64,000 bases of DNA from Neoscytalidium dimidiatum (lineage: Eukaryota; Ascomycota; Dothideomycetes; Botryosphaeriales; Botryosphaeriaceae), in assembly GCA_037367355.1 (NCBI GenBank), contig CM074700.1:3038001-3102000 (forward strand), read 5' to 3'. Below, in pieces: positions 34,814-45,010 of this stretch. Position 1 is the stretch's first letter, and the number at the start of each line of letters is the position of its first letter. Under the pieces are notes generated by a model. That model was given only the letters and a program-made list of their open reading frames with translations. It ran no database searches and was not told where the DNA came from. A program made the position numbers and the translations under genes.

Positions 34814-37800
34814 TCCTTTGCCAGAACCTCCGCATCCATTCTTGCCTTACCGCAGATCGCCGACTCAGAAACCGTCTGTGCACAGCCGATCCCCCTGTGC
34901 ACGCAATAATACAACCCGATACCAAATCATACGGCCACCACACCCTTACGAAACCTCATCTCACACTAGTTTCTCTTCCTCCGCACATGCGTTCACGGAT
35001 TTTTCTCATACGAGGGTTGCTTCTGCAAGCATAGGAGTTCCATGGTGTCCGGCGGCGTTCGATATCTTTGCTTGGGGGGGCCTCATCACTGGGAGATCTA
35101 ATCGCGGGTTCTTTTCCACTACGATGCTCGACTCCAGCTCCCGTTGCGACTAGGATCGTCGCAAAAAAAAGTTTCCCTCTCGATATACTCATTTCCCTTG
35201 TTTCCTTTGTTGTGTCTCATCGATTAGCGGGAGAAGTCTCCAGAGGAAGCACTGCCCTCTGCACATTTTCCCATCGCGACCGCTCAATTGACCGTTCCTG
35301 TCTGGCGGTTGTATGTTACGCTGGTGCTTCTGGTTGCGTCCACTTTCCCTGCTGTCTCATTTCCTTATCATAGTAGGTGTGCGCACTGCCTCGCGTGCGT
35401 GCATGCGATGTTTAATGAGCGTTTCCTTAGGCTTTTTGTTTCCCCGACATTTCCTTTTGCCTGTCATAACGTCCTCGACACCCTAGTTGGTTTCCCATCG
35501 CGTCATGCTTCAACCCGGCGCGACACATACTTCGGGCACGCGGACATATCACACACTACTAACCTAATAATCGCTATCCCCTACTTTCGTATCTGCACGG
35601 GCAGTTGATCTTGCGGAGCGGGAATCCCCTGTTTCATCCATCATTGTCATCATCATCATCATCATCATCATGGGTTCTGGTTTTTGCTTTGGAGGAAAAT
35701 TTACAGGGTCTCTGGGGGGGGCTTTTTTCTTTTCTCGAATCTAGCAGGAGGGAGGTCAGGGGAAGAAGGATGGACAGGATCAAGGGAGTTTCATTTTCAT
35801 AGGTGGAAGATAAAGAAGGAATGGAAAGGATGCTGGGCATTGGATACCACAGGCTTTTTTTTTTTTTTTACAAGCAGCCGCGGCTGCATGGCACCTGTTC
35901 CCAGCATCGAACTGGAGATCCTAAAGGGGCTGCTCATATCTCTGTTTCGCCTTACATCTCTTGTTCGCCAAAGTAGTGATTTTTAGTATTACACGGGGAT
36001 TAAGAAAGTCAGCGGGATGTGGGGATAGAAATGAAACAAGCTGAAGTTCACTATGACCTTGTGTTGATCTCTGAGGTGGTCATCACATCTGATGTGCGGG
36101 CCTGAGCGGATGCACATACATCTGGCTTGTGCATGTTCAGGCTGCCAACCCCTTCCCCTTTTGGCCCATCTCCCTTATTGTGCCAGAGGGATGATGACTA
36201 CACGTCTTTGTCGCTCAAAGGAGCTGGTCTTTTGTGTGACGGAGTTGTGAGAAATGTGGCGCCAATTCAGGAAACGACATGCCGAATCCGGGAGCGGTGT
36301 GATAAAATGTGCTGTCTAAGATTTGTCTCACATGCGCTTGAATTACTCGCCGACCAAAACAAAGGCTATGTTGACAAATAGACCGGTAAGGCTGCATGTG
36401 AATAACGTCGCCTAATGTGACATGTTCAGCCCTGCGCACATTCCCTAAACTCTTTTTTCTTACTTTGAGTGGTGACCTGTGGTCCCCTGAGCGGTAGAGA
36501 TAGCCAGGAGGACGTTCGAATTCTTTAGCGAATTACTCCGGACTTCTTAATGACTTTTTTCAAAAAAAAATGTAGCGTAATTAGGATTGACTCAGGTGCA
36601 TTGTCATTCCAAGGTTTGTCGGACGCCCAGTGAACTATTCTTAGAGAGCTCAAAAGAGCCACGAAAGGGCAACTAATGCCTCAAGCCTTCCAAGTTAAAT
36701 TTCCAGGTCCACGGGAGGTTCAATAAGGGAAGATGACCAATTTAGACCTGCAGGTGCTCGGGCGGTGACTCAGCGAGGAGATATCCGAGATGCAAACTAT
36801 CGCACAAACGCCAGGAAACAACCCTGGTCGGAAAATATGCTTATTCGACCAGATGTCGGAAAGGCAATTTCCCCGTCAGAGCAGTTTCGCCGCCGGTATC
36901 CCAATAAGCTTATGTTTCACTTGCTTTCATTAGAGCACACTCGCTCACCAGGGAGGGATGAAGCAGGGGTATTTCCGCCAAAAAAAAAAAAAAGGGCCAG
37001 GTAAAATCGGTATATTTTCCTTTTCCTATAGAGTGGAACCCAGTAGCGGCGAGCGGACAGCACAGGAGCGGGGCTGGAGCGGGCACGTCGGTAAGATTCC
37101 GGCGGGTGCTCCACCATGACGTGCGAGCAGTTGCCGAGAACAGAAGTCGATGTGGATGCGATACCGGGGCTGGTGGTTAGATCCGGTGGGCGGGCATATA
37201 TTCGGGCGGGGGGTCATGCAAGCACCGGGCTAGTGCGGTGCTTGAAACGGTCACAAGCAAAGACAGACAGGGAATATACGAATGGACAACACGAACGATA
37301 GCGGGCCACTGCGAAACGGCGGAAAGAAAGGTCGAGAACACGAAGAGAGGCGGGACTGGATGGGAAAACGAGGTGGTCTCAAGCTTCGACCGAGGGAATG
37401 GCGGACCGTTTCAACCTTCCCGAGCAGCGGCGCTAGCGGGTTAGCGCCACCCGGGACGCCAACCACGACGCGCGAGCTTAGCTGGATTGGGAAGTAGGAT
37501 CGACGCGCTGCCCTGCTGGGTGGGAAGAGCGGATCCGACAACTCCATCCCAAAGAGCCCTCAGACACGCCCACTCCCCACTCCCGGACGCCATACCCGCC
37601 CCGCTACCTTCCGCTTCACCATGCTGTCTGCCGAAGCTTTGCGCTCGTTGCCGAGCCTCCCGAGCTCTGCAACTTTAACATCCCCATCCAGAACTCAAAT
37701 CCTAAGAATAGCCGACACCCTGCCGTCGCCTGATCTGCCAATCCACTCTGACGGGCTCTTCCGCTTTTCTTCGTCCCTGCAGCTGCTTAGCCTCCGCCAA

Positions 37801-37936
37801 ACTGAGCCCTGCATCCCAGCCCGCCGGAGCTCACGCCTTCCTCCATTTAAGAGCCATGTTACCCCTGCTGCAGATATGCCCGGCTCTGTCTGTCACTGTA
37901 CATAGTACATAGTACATACTCCTCAGCATCATACCC
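34814..37936. other. 3.1-kb region with no supported gene
   Basis: The first few hundred bases are the G-alpha 3' UTR. A (CAT)n microsatellite lies near 35645-35672 and a T run near 35855-35868. From about 36000 the sequence is AT-richer and lacks recognisable coding features. At 37905-37919 short ACATAGT repeats precede the GH43-like gene, and CATTTAAGAG near 37844-37853 is a plausible TATA element for it. Confidence 0.5.
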
Positions 37937-39607
37937 ATGCCTTCCGTCTCTACCCTCGCTGCCGCAGCCCTGCTGCCGCTCTACGCGGCAGCTGACATCG
38001 CCGTCACGTCCCAGCTCTTCCAACTGGCCGGCGGCACCACCCTGAACAATGTCAAGCTCAGCTGGACCGCCGCCTCAGGCGCGACCAGCTACGACATCTT
38101 CAGCCGGACCGGCTCCTCAGGCTCCTTCTCACGCGTCGCGAGCGCGCCCGGCACGACCTACGACATCTACGACCTGACCGGCCCGACGACGTTCCAGATC
38201 CGCGCGCAGAACGGCAACTCGCAGGTCGACACCTCGGGCGACATCAGCGTGACCCCCGGCGGCACGGTCCCCGGCAACCTCAACACCTACAACAACACGC
38301 AGGCCTCGACGCTCAGACTCAAGTCCTCCATCGTCGCCTCCGGGACCTACTACCGCTACAACTACGTCACCGACGCCAACGGCTTCAGCCGCATCTCGCA
38401 GCAGACCTCGACCGACGGCTACACCTTCAGCGGCGACACGACCGTGCTGACGCGGCAGACGGTCTGCGCGTCCGTGTCCGACGGCTTCTGCAAGCTCGAG
38501 TCGATCGCGTGGGCGCAGCACCCGCGCACGGGGCAGGCCGTCATGTGGGCGCACTTCGAGAACGCGAAGGACTACACGCTGGGGCAGGTGGCCGTGGCGT
38601 ACGGCACGCCGGGCCAGCCGCTCACCTTCGGCGGCGCGTCGCGGCCCGCCGGCGACGACAGCCGCGACCTGACCTTCTTCGCCGACGCCGACGGCAGGGC
38701 CTACCTCGTCGGCGCCATCAAGACCAACACCGACCTCGGCCTGTACGCGCTGAGCGACGACTGGACCGAGGTCGCCTCCAAGCTCGCCACGCTGCAGCCG
38801 GGCGAGCGCCGCGAGGCCCCCGCGCTCGTGCGCGCCGGGGACCGCTACTACCTCTTCACCAGCACGGCCGCCGGCTGGTACCCCTCGCAGGGCAAGTTCA
38901 TCTCCGCCTCCGCCCTGTCCGGCAGCTGGAGCGCGTCGCGCAACGTCGGCAACGTCGCCACCTTCGGCGCCCAGTCCGGCCAGGTCGTCAAGATCGGCGA
39001 CAGCTACGTGATGGCGGCGAACCGGTGGGCGGCGCAGTGGGCGCGGCCGGAGCGGAGCAACCGGCAGATCCTGCTGCCCATCGCCTTCAGCGACGGGCTC
39101 GCCGCGTACGCGTTCTACGAGACGCTGCTGTACGACGACGACGGCGCCGGCGTCGTCGTGCCCGTGCAGAACGGCCGCGTCCTGAGCGTCGGCAGGGCGG
39201 CGACCGCGAGCGGCACCGCGAGCGGGTCCCGCCCGCCCGCCGCCGCCGCCGACGGCACCCAGGACGACCCGGCCAACCTGTGGACGCCGTCCGCCGTGCC
39301 CTTCTGGTGGCAGGTCGACCTGGGCCGCGCGCACCGCCTCACCCGCGTCGACCTCACCCCCCGCCAGGTCGGCGGCTCCGAGACCTACCTGCAGTACAGC
39401 GTCGCCGGCAGCGTCGACGGCCAGACCTTCACCACGCTGGCCGACGAGACGGCGAACACGGCGGTCGGGTTCCGGTCGAGCAGGATCACCGCGTCGGGCT
39501 CGTATCGGTATGTGCGCGTCAACGTGCAGAAGGTCGTCAATATTCACAACGGGAACGAGGCGGATTGGGCCGCGGGGCTGCATGAGGTGTTGGTTTATGG
39601 GGACTGA
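37937..39607 (+). CDS. Secreted GH43-like five-bladed beta-propeller with C-terminal F5/8 (CBM32-like) domain
   Basis: A single exon of 556 aa. The signal peptide is MPSVSTLAAAALLPLYAAA. Residues about 25-110 resemble a fibronectin III-like beta sandwich (KLSWTAASGATSYDIF). Residues about 125-415 form a propeller with GH43 features: LESIAWAQHPRTG, RDLTFFADADGRAYLVGA with a probable catalytic aspartate, and REAPALVRAGDRYYLFTS with the probable acid/base glutamate. The C-terminus (about 430-555) is a discoidin or F5/8C fold (PFWWQVDLGRAHRLTRVDLT). The propeller most resembles the galactan-active GH43 subfamilies, so exo-beta-1,3-galactanase or a related activity is plausible, but subfamily and substrate are not settled. 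Coding GC is very high, which opens long antisense frames. It is convergent with the GT2 gene. Confidence 0.88.
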   Translation: MPSVSTLAAAALLPLYAAADIAVTSQLFQLAGGTTLNNVKLSWTAASGATSYDIFSRTGSSGSFSRVASAPGTTYDIYDLTGPTTFQIRAQNGNSQVDTSGDISVTPGGTVPGNLNTYNNTQASTLRLKSSIVASGTYYRYNYVTDANGFSRISQQTSTDGYTFSGDTTVLTRQTVCASVSDGFCKLESIAWAQHPRTGQAVMWAHFENAKDYTLGQVAVAYGTPGQPLTFGGASRPAGDDSRDLTFFADADGRAYLVGAIKTNTDLGLYALSDDWTEVASKLATLQPGERREAPALVRAGDRYYLFTSTAAGWYPSQGKFISASALSGSWSASRNVGNVATFGAQSGQVVKIGDSYVMAANRWAAQWARPERSNRQILLPIAFSDGLAAYAFYETLLYDDDGAGVVVPVQNGRVLSVGRAATASGTASGSRPPAAAADGTQDDPANLWTPSAVPFWWQVDLGRAHRLTRVDLTPRQVGGSETYLQYSVAGSVDGQTFTTLADETANTAVGFRSSRITASGSYRYVRVNVQKVVNIHNGNEADWAAGLHEVLVYGD

Positions 39608-40051
39608 AGAGAGTTGTGGGAGTTCATGACGTAGGTGCTGCGTCCAGCGCGTGTTGAGTGGCTGCATCGGCACTTGGGGAATGGTAGATGTCACTGGGGA
39701 ATCGCGAACCTGAGCACCTGACGTACGGCCCGTAATTATAATTTTTTTTTTTTGCTCGACATTAATCTATTACTTTTGGTGCAGAAGACTTCTCGTGCTC
39801 TGCAGTCCATTGAGAACTGGATGAAGAGTGAATACAGAGGAAGCAAATTTTATGGTAGTACCCCGTTGCTCCTATGCGCAAACCCTGCCGTCATGCACTT
39901 TTCATCACACATCCCAAGCTTTGTCCCAATGCCCAAAACTTTTGTCATTTCTTGATCTCCATGCCAAAACACCTAAACACCACACAGCAACAGCCTTTCA
40001 TACGGCCAAAACGAAAGGAAACTCGAAAGTGAAGGCGGTCACGGTCGCCGT
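39608..40051. other. Convergent intergenic region, no gene
   Basis: AT-rich sequence lies between the GH43-like stop and the GT2 stop, with a T run near 39743-39753. It probably holds both 3' UTRs. No supported open frame is seen. Confidence 0.6.
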
Positions 40052-41692
40052 TCACACAGCCTTGGAAGACTTCGCGGCCGCTCCGTCAACCCCAGGGCGG
40101 GTGCCCCAGGAGACATCCCAGAAGGTGAGGAGCGCGTACAGCTTGATCCAGGAGTGGTAGTAGCCGAACAGGATGACGAAGGGCGCGTACTTCAGATCCC
40201 GGGGGTGGCGCCGGTAATGGGCGGCCGGACGGACGAGCTTGGTCGCCAGGATCCAGAGGCACAGGAGCACGAGGGGAAGCCGGCGGCCGCCGAGGAAGGC
40301 GTGATCCGCGACGGCGGGGTCGTCGAGGGCCCTGTGGAGCGCGTACACCAGGGCCGGGTCGTAGAGGGCGGCGTAGTTGACGGCCGAGGTCGCCAGGACG
40401 GCGTACGCCGTCCACGGGTAGCGGCGCCAGAGGCCGTCCGCGACCAGCATCTTCGCGTTGTCGACGGCGCTGGAGCGCGCCCAGCGGAGGCACTGGCCGC
40501 GGAAGCGCGCGCCGCCGCCCTTGACCCCGATGGTCGTCTCGACGCGGGCCTCCGCGCAGTTCTGGTGGCACGCCTTCCAGCCGCGCCGCAGGACCAGCCG
40601 CGTGACGAGCTTGTCGTCGCCGGCGTTCTTGCGTTGCCCGAAGACGGTGCGCTCGTTCGTGTATGCGTGAAGGAAGGCGTCGTCCTTGAGGATGCGGGTG
40701 CGGATGGCGCAGGTGCGCCCGGAGACGCAGCTGACGCCGCCGTCGACGGCGTTGGTCGCGGCGAGGTCGAAGTTGGTCCGCTCGAGCCGGAAGACGCCGC
40801 ACAGGTTCCAGAAGTCCGCGGGGCCGAAGGCGCCGAAGACGCGGCGGACGCGCTTGCAGGTGCCCACGATGCCCACGAGCGGGTCCTCGAAGGGGGCGAG
40901 GATGTGCGAGATGAGGGTGGACGGCCAGAAGACGGTGTCGTCGCAGAGGATCGTGATCGGGGTTCGGACTTCCTGCACGGCCCGTCTGACCTGCTCGCGC
41001 TTGCTGGGGGCCGGAACGGAGAGGACCCGGATCGAAGAGCTCAGCGTGTTGCAGGACGCGGTTGCGTCGCGGATGTTGTCTTCTCCTACCGTGACGACAA
41101 GGATCTGGGCCGGGCCGGTAGCTAAAACACGGCTAATGCACTCTTCCCAATAGACGCCGCGGGGCTCTACGGTCGGGATGACGACAGTGACGTCTTTTGC
41201 CGCGTAAGTAGGGTTCTCCAGGACGGGCTTTGGCTTGAATCGGTTGTAGGCAATGATGTGAACAACAAGGCGCAGGTAGCGGAAGACAAAGAGGAACAGG
41301 AAGAGCTGGAACCAATTGTCTCGATGCCCGCCGCTAATCAGAACACGAGAGATGAAGCTGATACATTTGGCATATTTAGAGGCCAGTGAGCGGATGAGAA
41401 GCACTGAGGCGCTCTCTGCTCGAACCGTCTCAGTATCCTCGAACAAGACCGCTATGTCGAGCGGCTCGAGGTTAACGATGAAGTCCCGGTGTTCCAGAGC
41501 TCCCTCAGTGGCCATCAAGGCTTCTGGCGGACTTGGAATTTCCTGGATATCCGTATGCGGTCCTCCATCAAAGGGAGCCATAGTCGTAGTCTCAGCATCC
41601 TGACAGGGGTTGGGGGAGACTAGCTCAGCCGAGCCGTAGACCACGCGGAACAGCGCCAACGAGAGGAGGAGAAGTTGCAAGTTGACGTGCAT
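40052..41692 (-). CDS. Membrane glycosyltransferase family 2 (CPS1/hyaluronan-synthase-like)
   Basis: One exon of 546 aa from the first in-frame ATG at 41692; the frame extends further upstream only from a TTG. The N-terminus is hydrophobic (MHVNLQLLLLSLALFRVVYG), a signal or first membrane segment, followed by a poorly conserved lumenal stretch and a second membrane helix near LFLFLFVFRYLRLVVHIIAY. The GT-A domain begins at KDVTVVIPTV and shows the processive GT2 motifs: CDDTVFWP, a GDDKL acceptor-site aspartate and QCLRW (QxxRW). Two or more C-terminal membrane helices follow. Relatives include Cryptococcus Cps1 and the type 2 glycosyltransferases needed for hyphal growth and virulence in some plant pathogens. 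The polymer made is unknown; plasma-membrane synthesis of a surface polysaccharide is inferred. Confidence 0.88.
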   Translation of the reverse strand: MHVNLQLLLLSLALFRVVYGSAELVSPNPCQDAETTTMAPFDGGPHTDIQEIPSPPEALMATEGALEHRDFIVNLEPLDIAVLFEDTETVRAESASVLLIRSLASKYAKCISFISRVLISGGHRDNWFQLFLFLFVFRYLRLVVHIIAYNRFKPKPVLENPTYAAKDVTVVIPTVEPRGVYWEECISRVLATGPAQILVVTVGEDNIRDATASCNTLSSSIRVLSVPAPSKREQVRRAVQEVRTPITILCDDTVFWPSTLISHILAPFEDPLVGIVGTCKRVRRVFGAFGPADFWNLCGVFRLERTNFDLAATNAVDGGVSCVSGRTCAIRTRILKDDAFLHAYTNERTVFGQRKNAGDDKLVTRLVLRRGWKACHQNCAEARVETTIGVKGGGARFRGQCLRWARSSAVDNAKMLVADGLWRRYPWTAYAVLATSAVNYAALYDPALVYALHRALDDPAVADHAFLGGRRLPLVLLCLWILATKLVRPAAHYRRHPRDLKYAPFVILFGYYHSWIKLYALLTFWDVSWGTRPGVDGAAAKSSKAV

Positions 41693-42606
41693 CTTGGCTG
41701 TGTAGGTGACTTTAGGGAGCGGATGTAAAGAGCTGTTTTCTGAAAAAGCTCGGGAGCGGGTCCAGCTGCGCTGCGCATTCAACGAAGACTGTGGAGAAAG
41801 ATTGATATTGAAATCTGGCTGGCAAAGAGTGCGCCGCTGTCCCTCGCGTTATTATGCATTTCTTCCCACAGTGGTGGGCCTGGGACAAGGGCATAGTGTT
41901 TGGTTTACGCACAGATCCTTGGTGTTATGGTGTTGTTGTGGTCACAAAGACAATAATGAGCGTCGTATCCAAGCAGGGGAGAAAGAAGTGGTCCAGGGTT
42001 GGCGCGACGCGCTGCCGATAGTCTGTAAAAGCGAAGGAGAGCTCTTTTGGGGACGGTCGTTGGAAATCCAGCGATGGGAGAAGCGCTTGGCTATCAAGAG
42101 AAGTGGAAAACAGAGCAGTGCGTCTGTTAGCGTCGTTGGATCTCTTCTGTGGTGTTAGACATGGGTGACTGTCTATGCGACCACTTCCAACCGCTTCCAA
42201 CTCAGGTCGAGGCTATTACATCTCAAGAAAAGGCCACCGAAAGGTGTGGCAAGCAGTGCACATGGGCGCAAAGCCGTCGTCCTGCATCTAATATCGGCCT
42301 GCTTAGAATCGCACACTCCCTCGGAATCCGCATTGTGACTGGCCGTCTAAATGCGCTAGCTACTGAGCAAACCGGGATATCTACTCAGACGCAACACTTA
42401 TCTTAAACAGCATTTTCCAAAAGATATAAACATTTCTGAATCACTGCTTGAGTCTATGCTATGAGTTGTATGTGTGAAGGCGCTACCTTCGGCTAAGACT
42501 ACCAAATCGTTGACCATTCAAACACATTGGCATGTCTTTAACCCGAACCCACTTCAGCCCATTGGTCACTTTCCGAAAATACTTCTCAATCCCATCAGTG
42601 TCAGGA
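41693..42606. other. Intergenic: GT2 promoter region, no gene
   Basis: About 0.9 kb lies upstream of the GT2 gene and downstream of the next minus-strand gene. I see no supported gene or clear repeat here. Confidence 0.5.
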
Positions 42607-44722
42607 TCAGCAGCGCTGCCGTTTGCCTCCGCTTTCCGGCCCTCCGTGTTCGTCTTCGCCACGCTTGCGCTTGCCTCTGATATCCCGATTTGCGTCAGAG
42701 TCCATCAACACGCCCTCTTGATCCTCAGCTGAGGCATTAGCCTCGCCAGCGATACGATTCACAAAGACTCTGCCCCTCTCAGTTCCGGTAGTTGCGGCGT
42801 GTTGGGCGTACATCGTGAATCGTCCTCGATCATCACCAGTTGGATGGCACTTTACGGAAAGCACCACTCTGGCCAAGCTTGTATCCACCATTGTTCTCTT
42901 GTGGCGGGGCGTGCGAGTATCATGGTAGAACTGTACGTAAGGAGCGATATTGAGAGTTGGAGTATGCGGCGGAATCTGCAAACTGTTGTCCTTCCTATAG
43001 GCAGTCTGAGCTTTGCGCTGCAAGAGGCTAACGGTGCGCGAATCCAAAGCATAGATCCCCTTGAGCTCTCGTGCCTTGTTCACGTATGTAGGTATGTTGA
43101 ACTGCAGGAATGCAAAGCGTTAATCTGAAATGGTACAAGGACAGCGGTCAGGGATGGTCGAAGTAGTTATCTGGACGCGCATGTTTTGACACCAGTCATA
43201 GCATGTATGTCCGAATAACCACTTTGACTGAGCCTAAAGGCCTCTTAGGATGTTCCTGGCATCCGCCATCTCGCTGCCCTAAATAAAGATTATTTTACTT
43301 ACCTTTGTCCAACCGTGGCCCCAAATCCACTTCCAGATCTGCGGAATGCACAACGTGTTCGGGAAATAGCAGAGTATCTCAGCCGGAGTAAGCAGGCAGG
43401 TTGGTGGATTCACGTTCCAAGGAGGGGCACCAGCCAAGGTCAGCGGGTTGAGGATAGCGTTAGTGCCATTCAAGACCAAGTCAGGGAAGGTTTCATGACG
43501 GAAGAGCACACGATGGCACTCTTGAGAAGTCAAGCATGGATCCGGCAGCGCTAATTTTCGTGTTAGTCGAAATTGCCAAGACAGCGGATCCAGAGGCGGG
43601 TTACCTGGCAGGTTCCTCATGATTATGGGAGCTATAATCTTTGGGCTGATCATGTCCTGAAATAAGAAACTCTTGAGTAGTGTGTCAAGCACGTGCTCCA
43701 GTGCGATGCTTTCACCGATCTCTAGTAGTTCTTGTGCGGGTTGGAAGAGCTGTTCGTCTCGCGGGTTTGAAGGCTGCCAGATGACCGCGTAGTAATGAAC
43801 AAGACGGATGAATGTACTCGCAGCCCCGACGTCTATGGAAAGGCTGTTTGAAGCAAGCGACTGGACGTCATCTGCAGAAAGTTGAGGTAGAAACATCCGC
43901 TCGAAGGCAGTTGTGAACCGGGAGCTCACAACGAGGCCGTTCCAGAGAGCGCAGGTACCCAGCACCTTGGTGAAGGTGTTGCTGATGACCGTAGGGCGGA
44001 CGTTGATGTTTTGCAGGCGCAGGTTCTGGACCAAATATCCCACCACCTTCATGACACAGTCGGCAGCACTTTCAGTAGGTTTGTAGATGGCCGTGCGAGC
44101 GGGGTAGGGATCATCAGGCGGAGGGATGATGGATTGGGTAAGCATCTTTGGCTCCAGATGGACACGCTCGACTAGAGCCTGTAGCTGGCGGCGGGCAAAT
44201 GTCTCACAGAGTTGTGCAAAGGCCGGAATTTCAGCCTCGGTTCTGGCTTTGGCTATCTCCGGGCCGATGTAATAAATCTTGCCGACCAGAAGAAGGCTGG
44301 ACTCGCAGGCGATGCCTGGGGCTCGGTACGGGCAGCAGATTCTCGTCAGCAGGAAGAAGAAAGTGCGCCAGCATTCTTGACTGGGTGGGGTCAACCTGGT
44401 CTCATTAGGGACTGTACTCAGCGGTTAGCAGAAACTATGGGGAGCCGTTCTTGGACGCACATCTACCGCGCTTGTTTACGCGAACGACACGGTAACAAGA
44501 GGTTGCGAAGTTAGTCATCGTTCCGAGAGATGGTGTGCGACCCTTCAAGCTGAAAGCATAGGAAGCAATGAGGCAGCGAGTGAGTTCGAAGGCGATCTGA
44601 AAGGCGGAACAGCCTCCCTCGCCATGGTATGGGTCGGCGAGGCGTCGAATGTAATATAGCACGCGCGCGACTCGGGCCTCAGTTTCCGGGCAGAGAATGT
44701 CGAAGCCAAACGTACGCGCCAT
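42607..44722 (-). CDS. Unrecognised protein with basic C-terminal tail
   Basis: Four exons, complement(42607..43101, 43303..43550, 43605..44411, 44467..44722), give 601 aa in one frame. Introns are 55 nt (perfect TGCTAAC branch site), 54 nt (GACTAAC branch, in-frame) and 201 nt. The last is long for this window and could hide a small exon. The start ATG at 44722 gives MARTFGFDILCPETEARVAR. I do not recognise the family. The body is helical and hydrophobic-patterned with several cysteines but no clear membrane span. The last 30 residues are basic and charged (RGKRKRGEDEHGG), like a nuclear localisation tail. It diverges from a gene for a Cys-rich putative nuclear protein across 288 bp, so the two may be co-expressed. 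Confidence 0.72.
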
Positions 44723-45010
44723 GATTGGCGAGGCCGCCGGAGCGTGTGGGTGCAAACACGTGGGCGGAAGTGGAGTTGTGGGCGGTGTTATGGAGTGTCG
44801 GCGAGGATCTGAAATGCTCCAGCAACCTGCCTCATCACTTCGCCTGCGCAGCGCAAAACACGCGCCAAACGCCGACTTTTTGCGTTTCACGTGGTCCGTG
44901 CTGCGGCTCGACTTTCCTCGCATTTGAAATTCTGCTCTATCTCAGCGCGACTCGACCTTCGCGAGCTTCCTGCATCTTATGCACCGTCACTTGATCGTCG
45001 CTCCACCATC
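44723..45010. promoter_or_regulatory. Compact divergent promoter of two orphan genes
   Basis: Only 288 bp separate the two divergent start codons, so the promoter must be shared. There is no obvious TATA box. Pyrimidine-rich sequence precedes the plus-strand start at 45011. Confidence 0.5.

Noticed and set aside
35645..35672. (CAT)n tract considered as a CRISPR-like or structural array
   Set aside because: It is a simple trinucleotide microsatellite without spacers.
38129..39694. 521-aa antisense open frame across the GH43-like gene
   Set aside because: It is an artefact of very high third-position GC. It starts at a non-ATG, is Arg/Gly/Val-rich and has no domain, while the sense frame has a signal peptide and recognisable domains.
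40154..41125. 323-aa open frame opposite the GT2 gene
   Set aside because: It is antisense to a gene with clear catalytic motifs, begins at a non-ATG and is compositionally biased.
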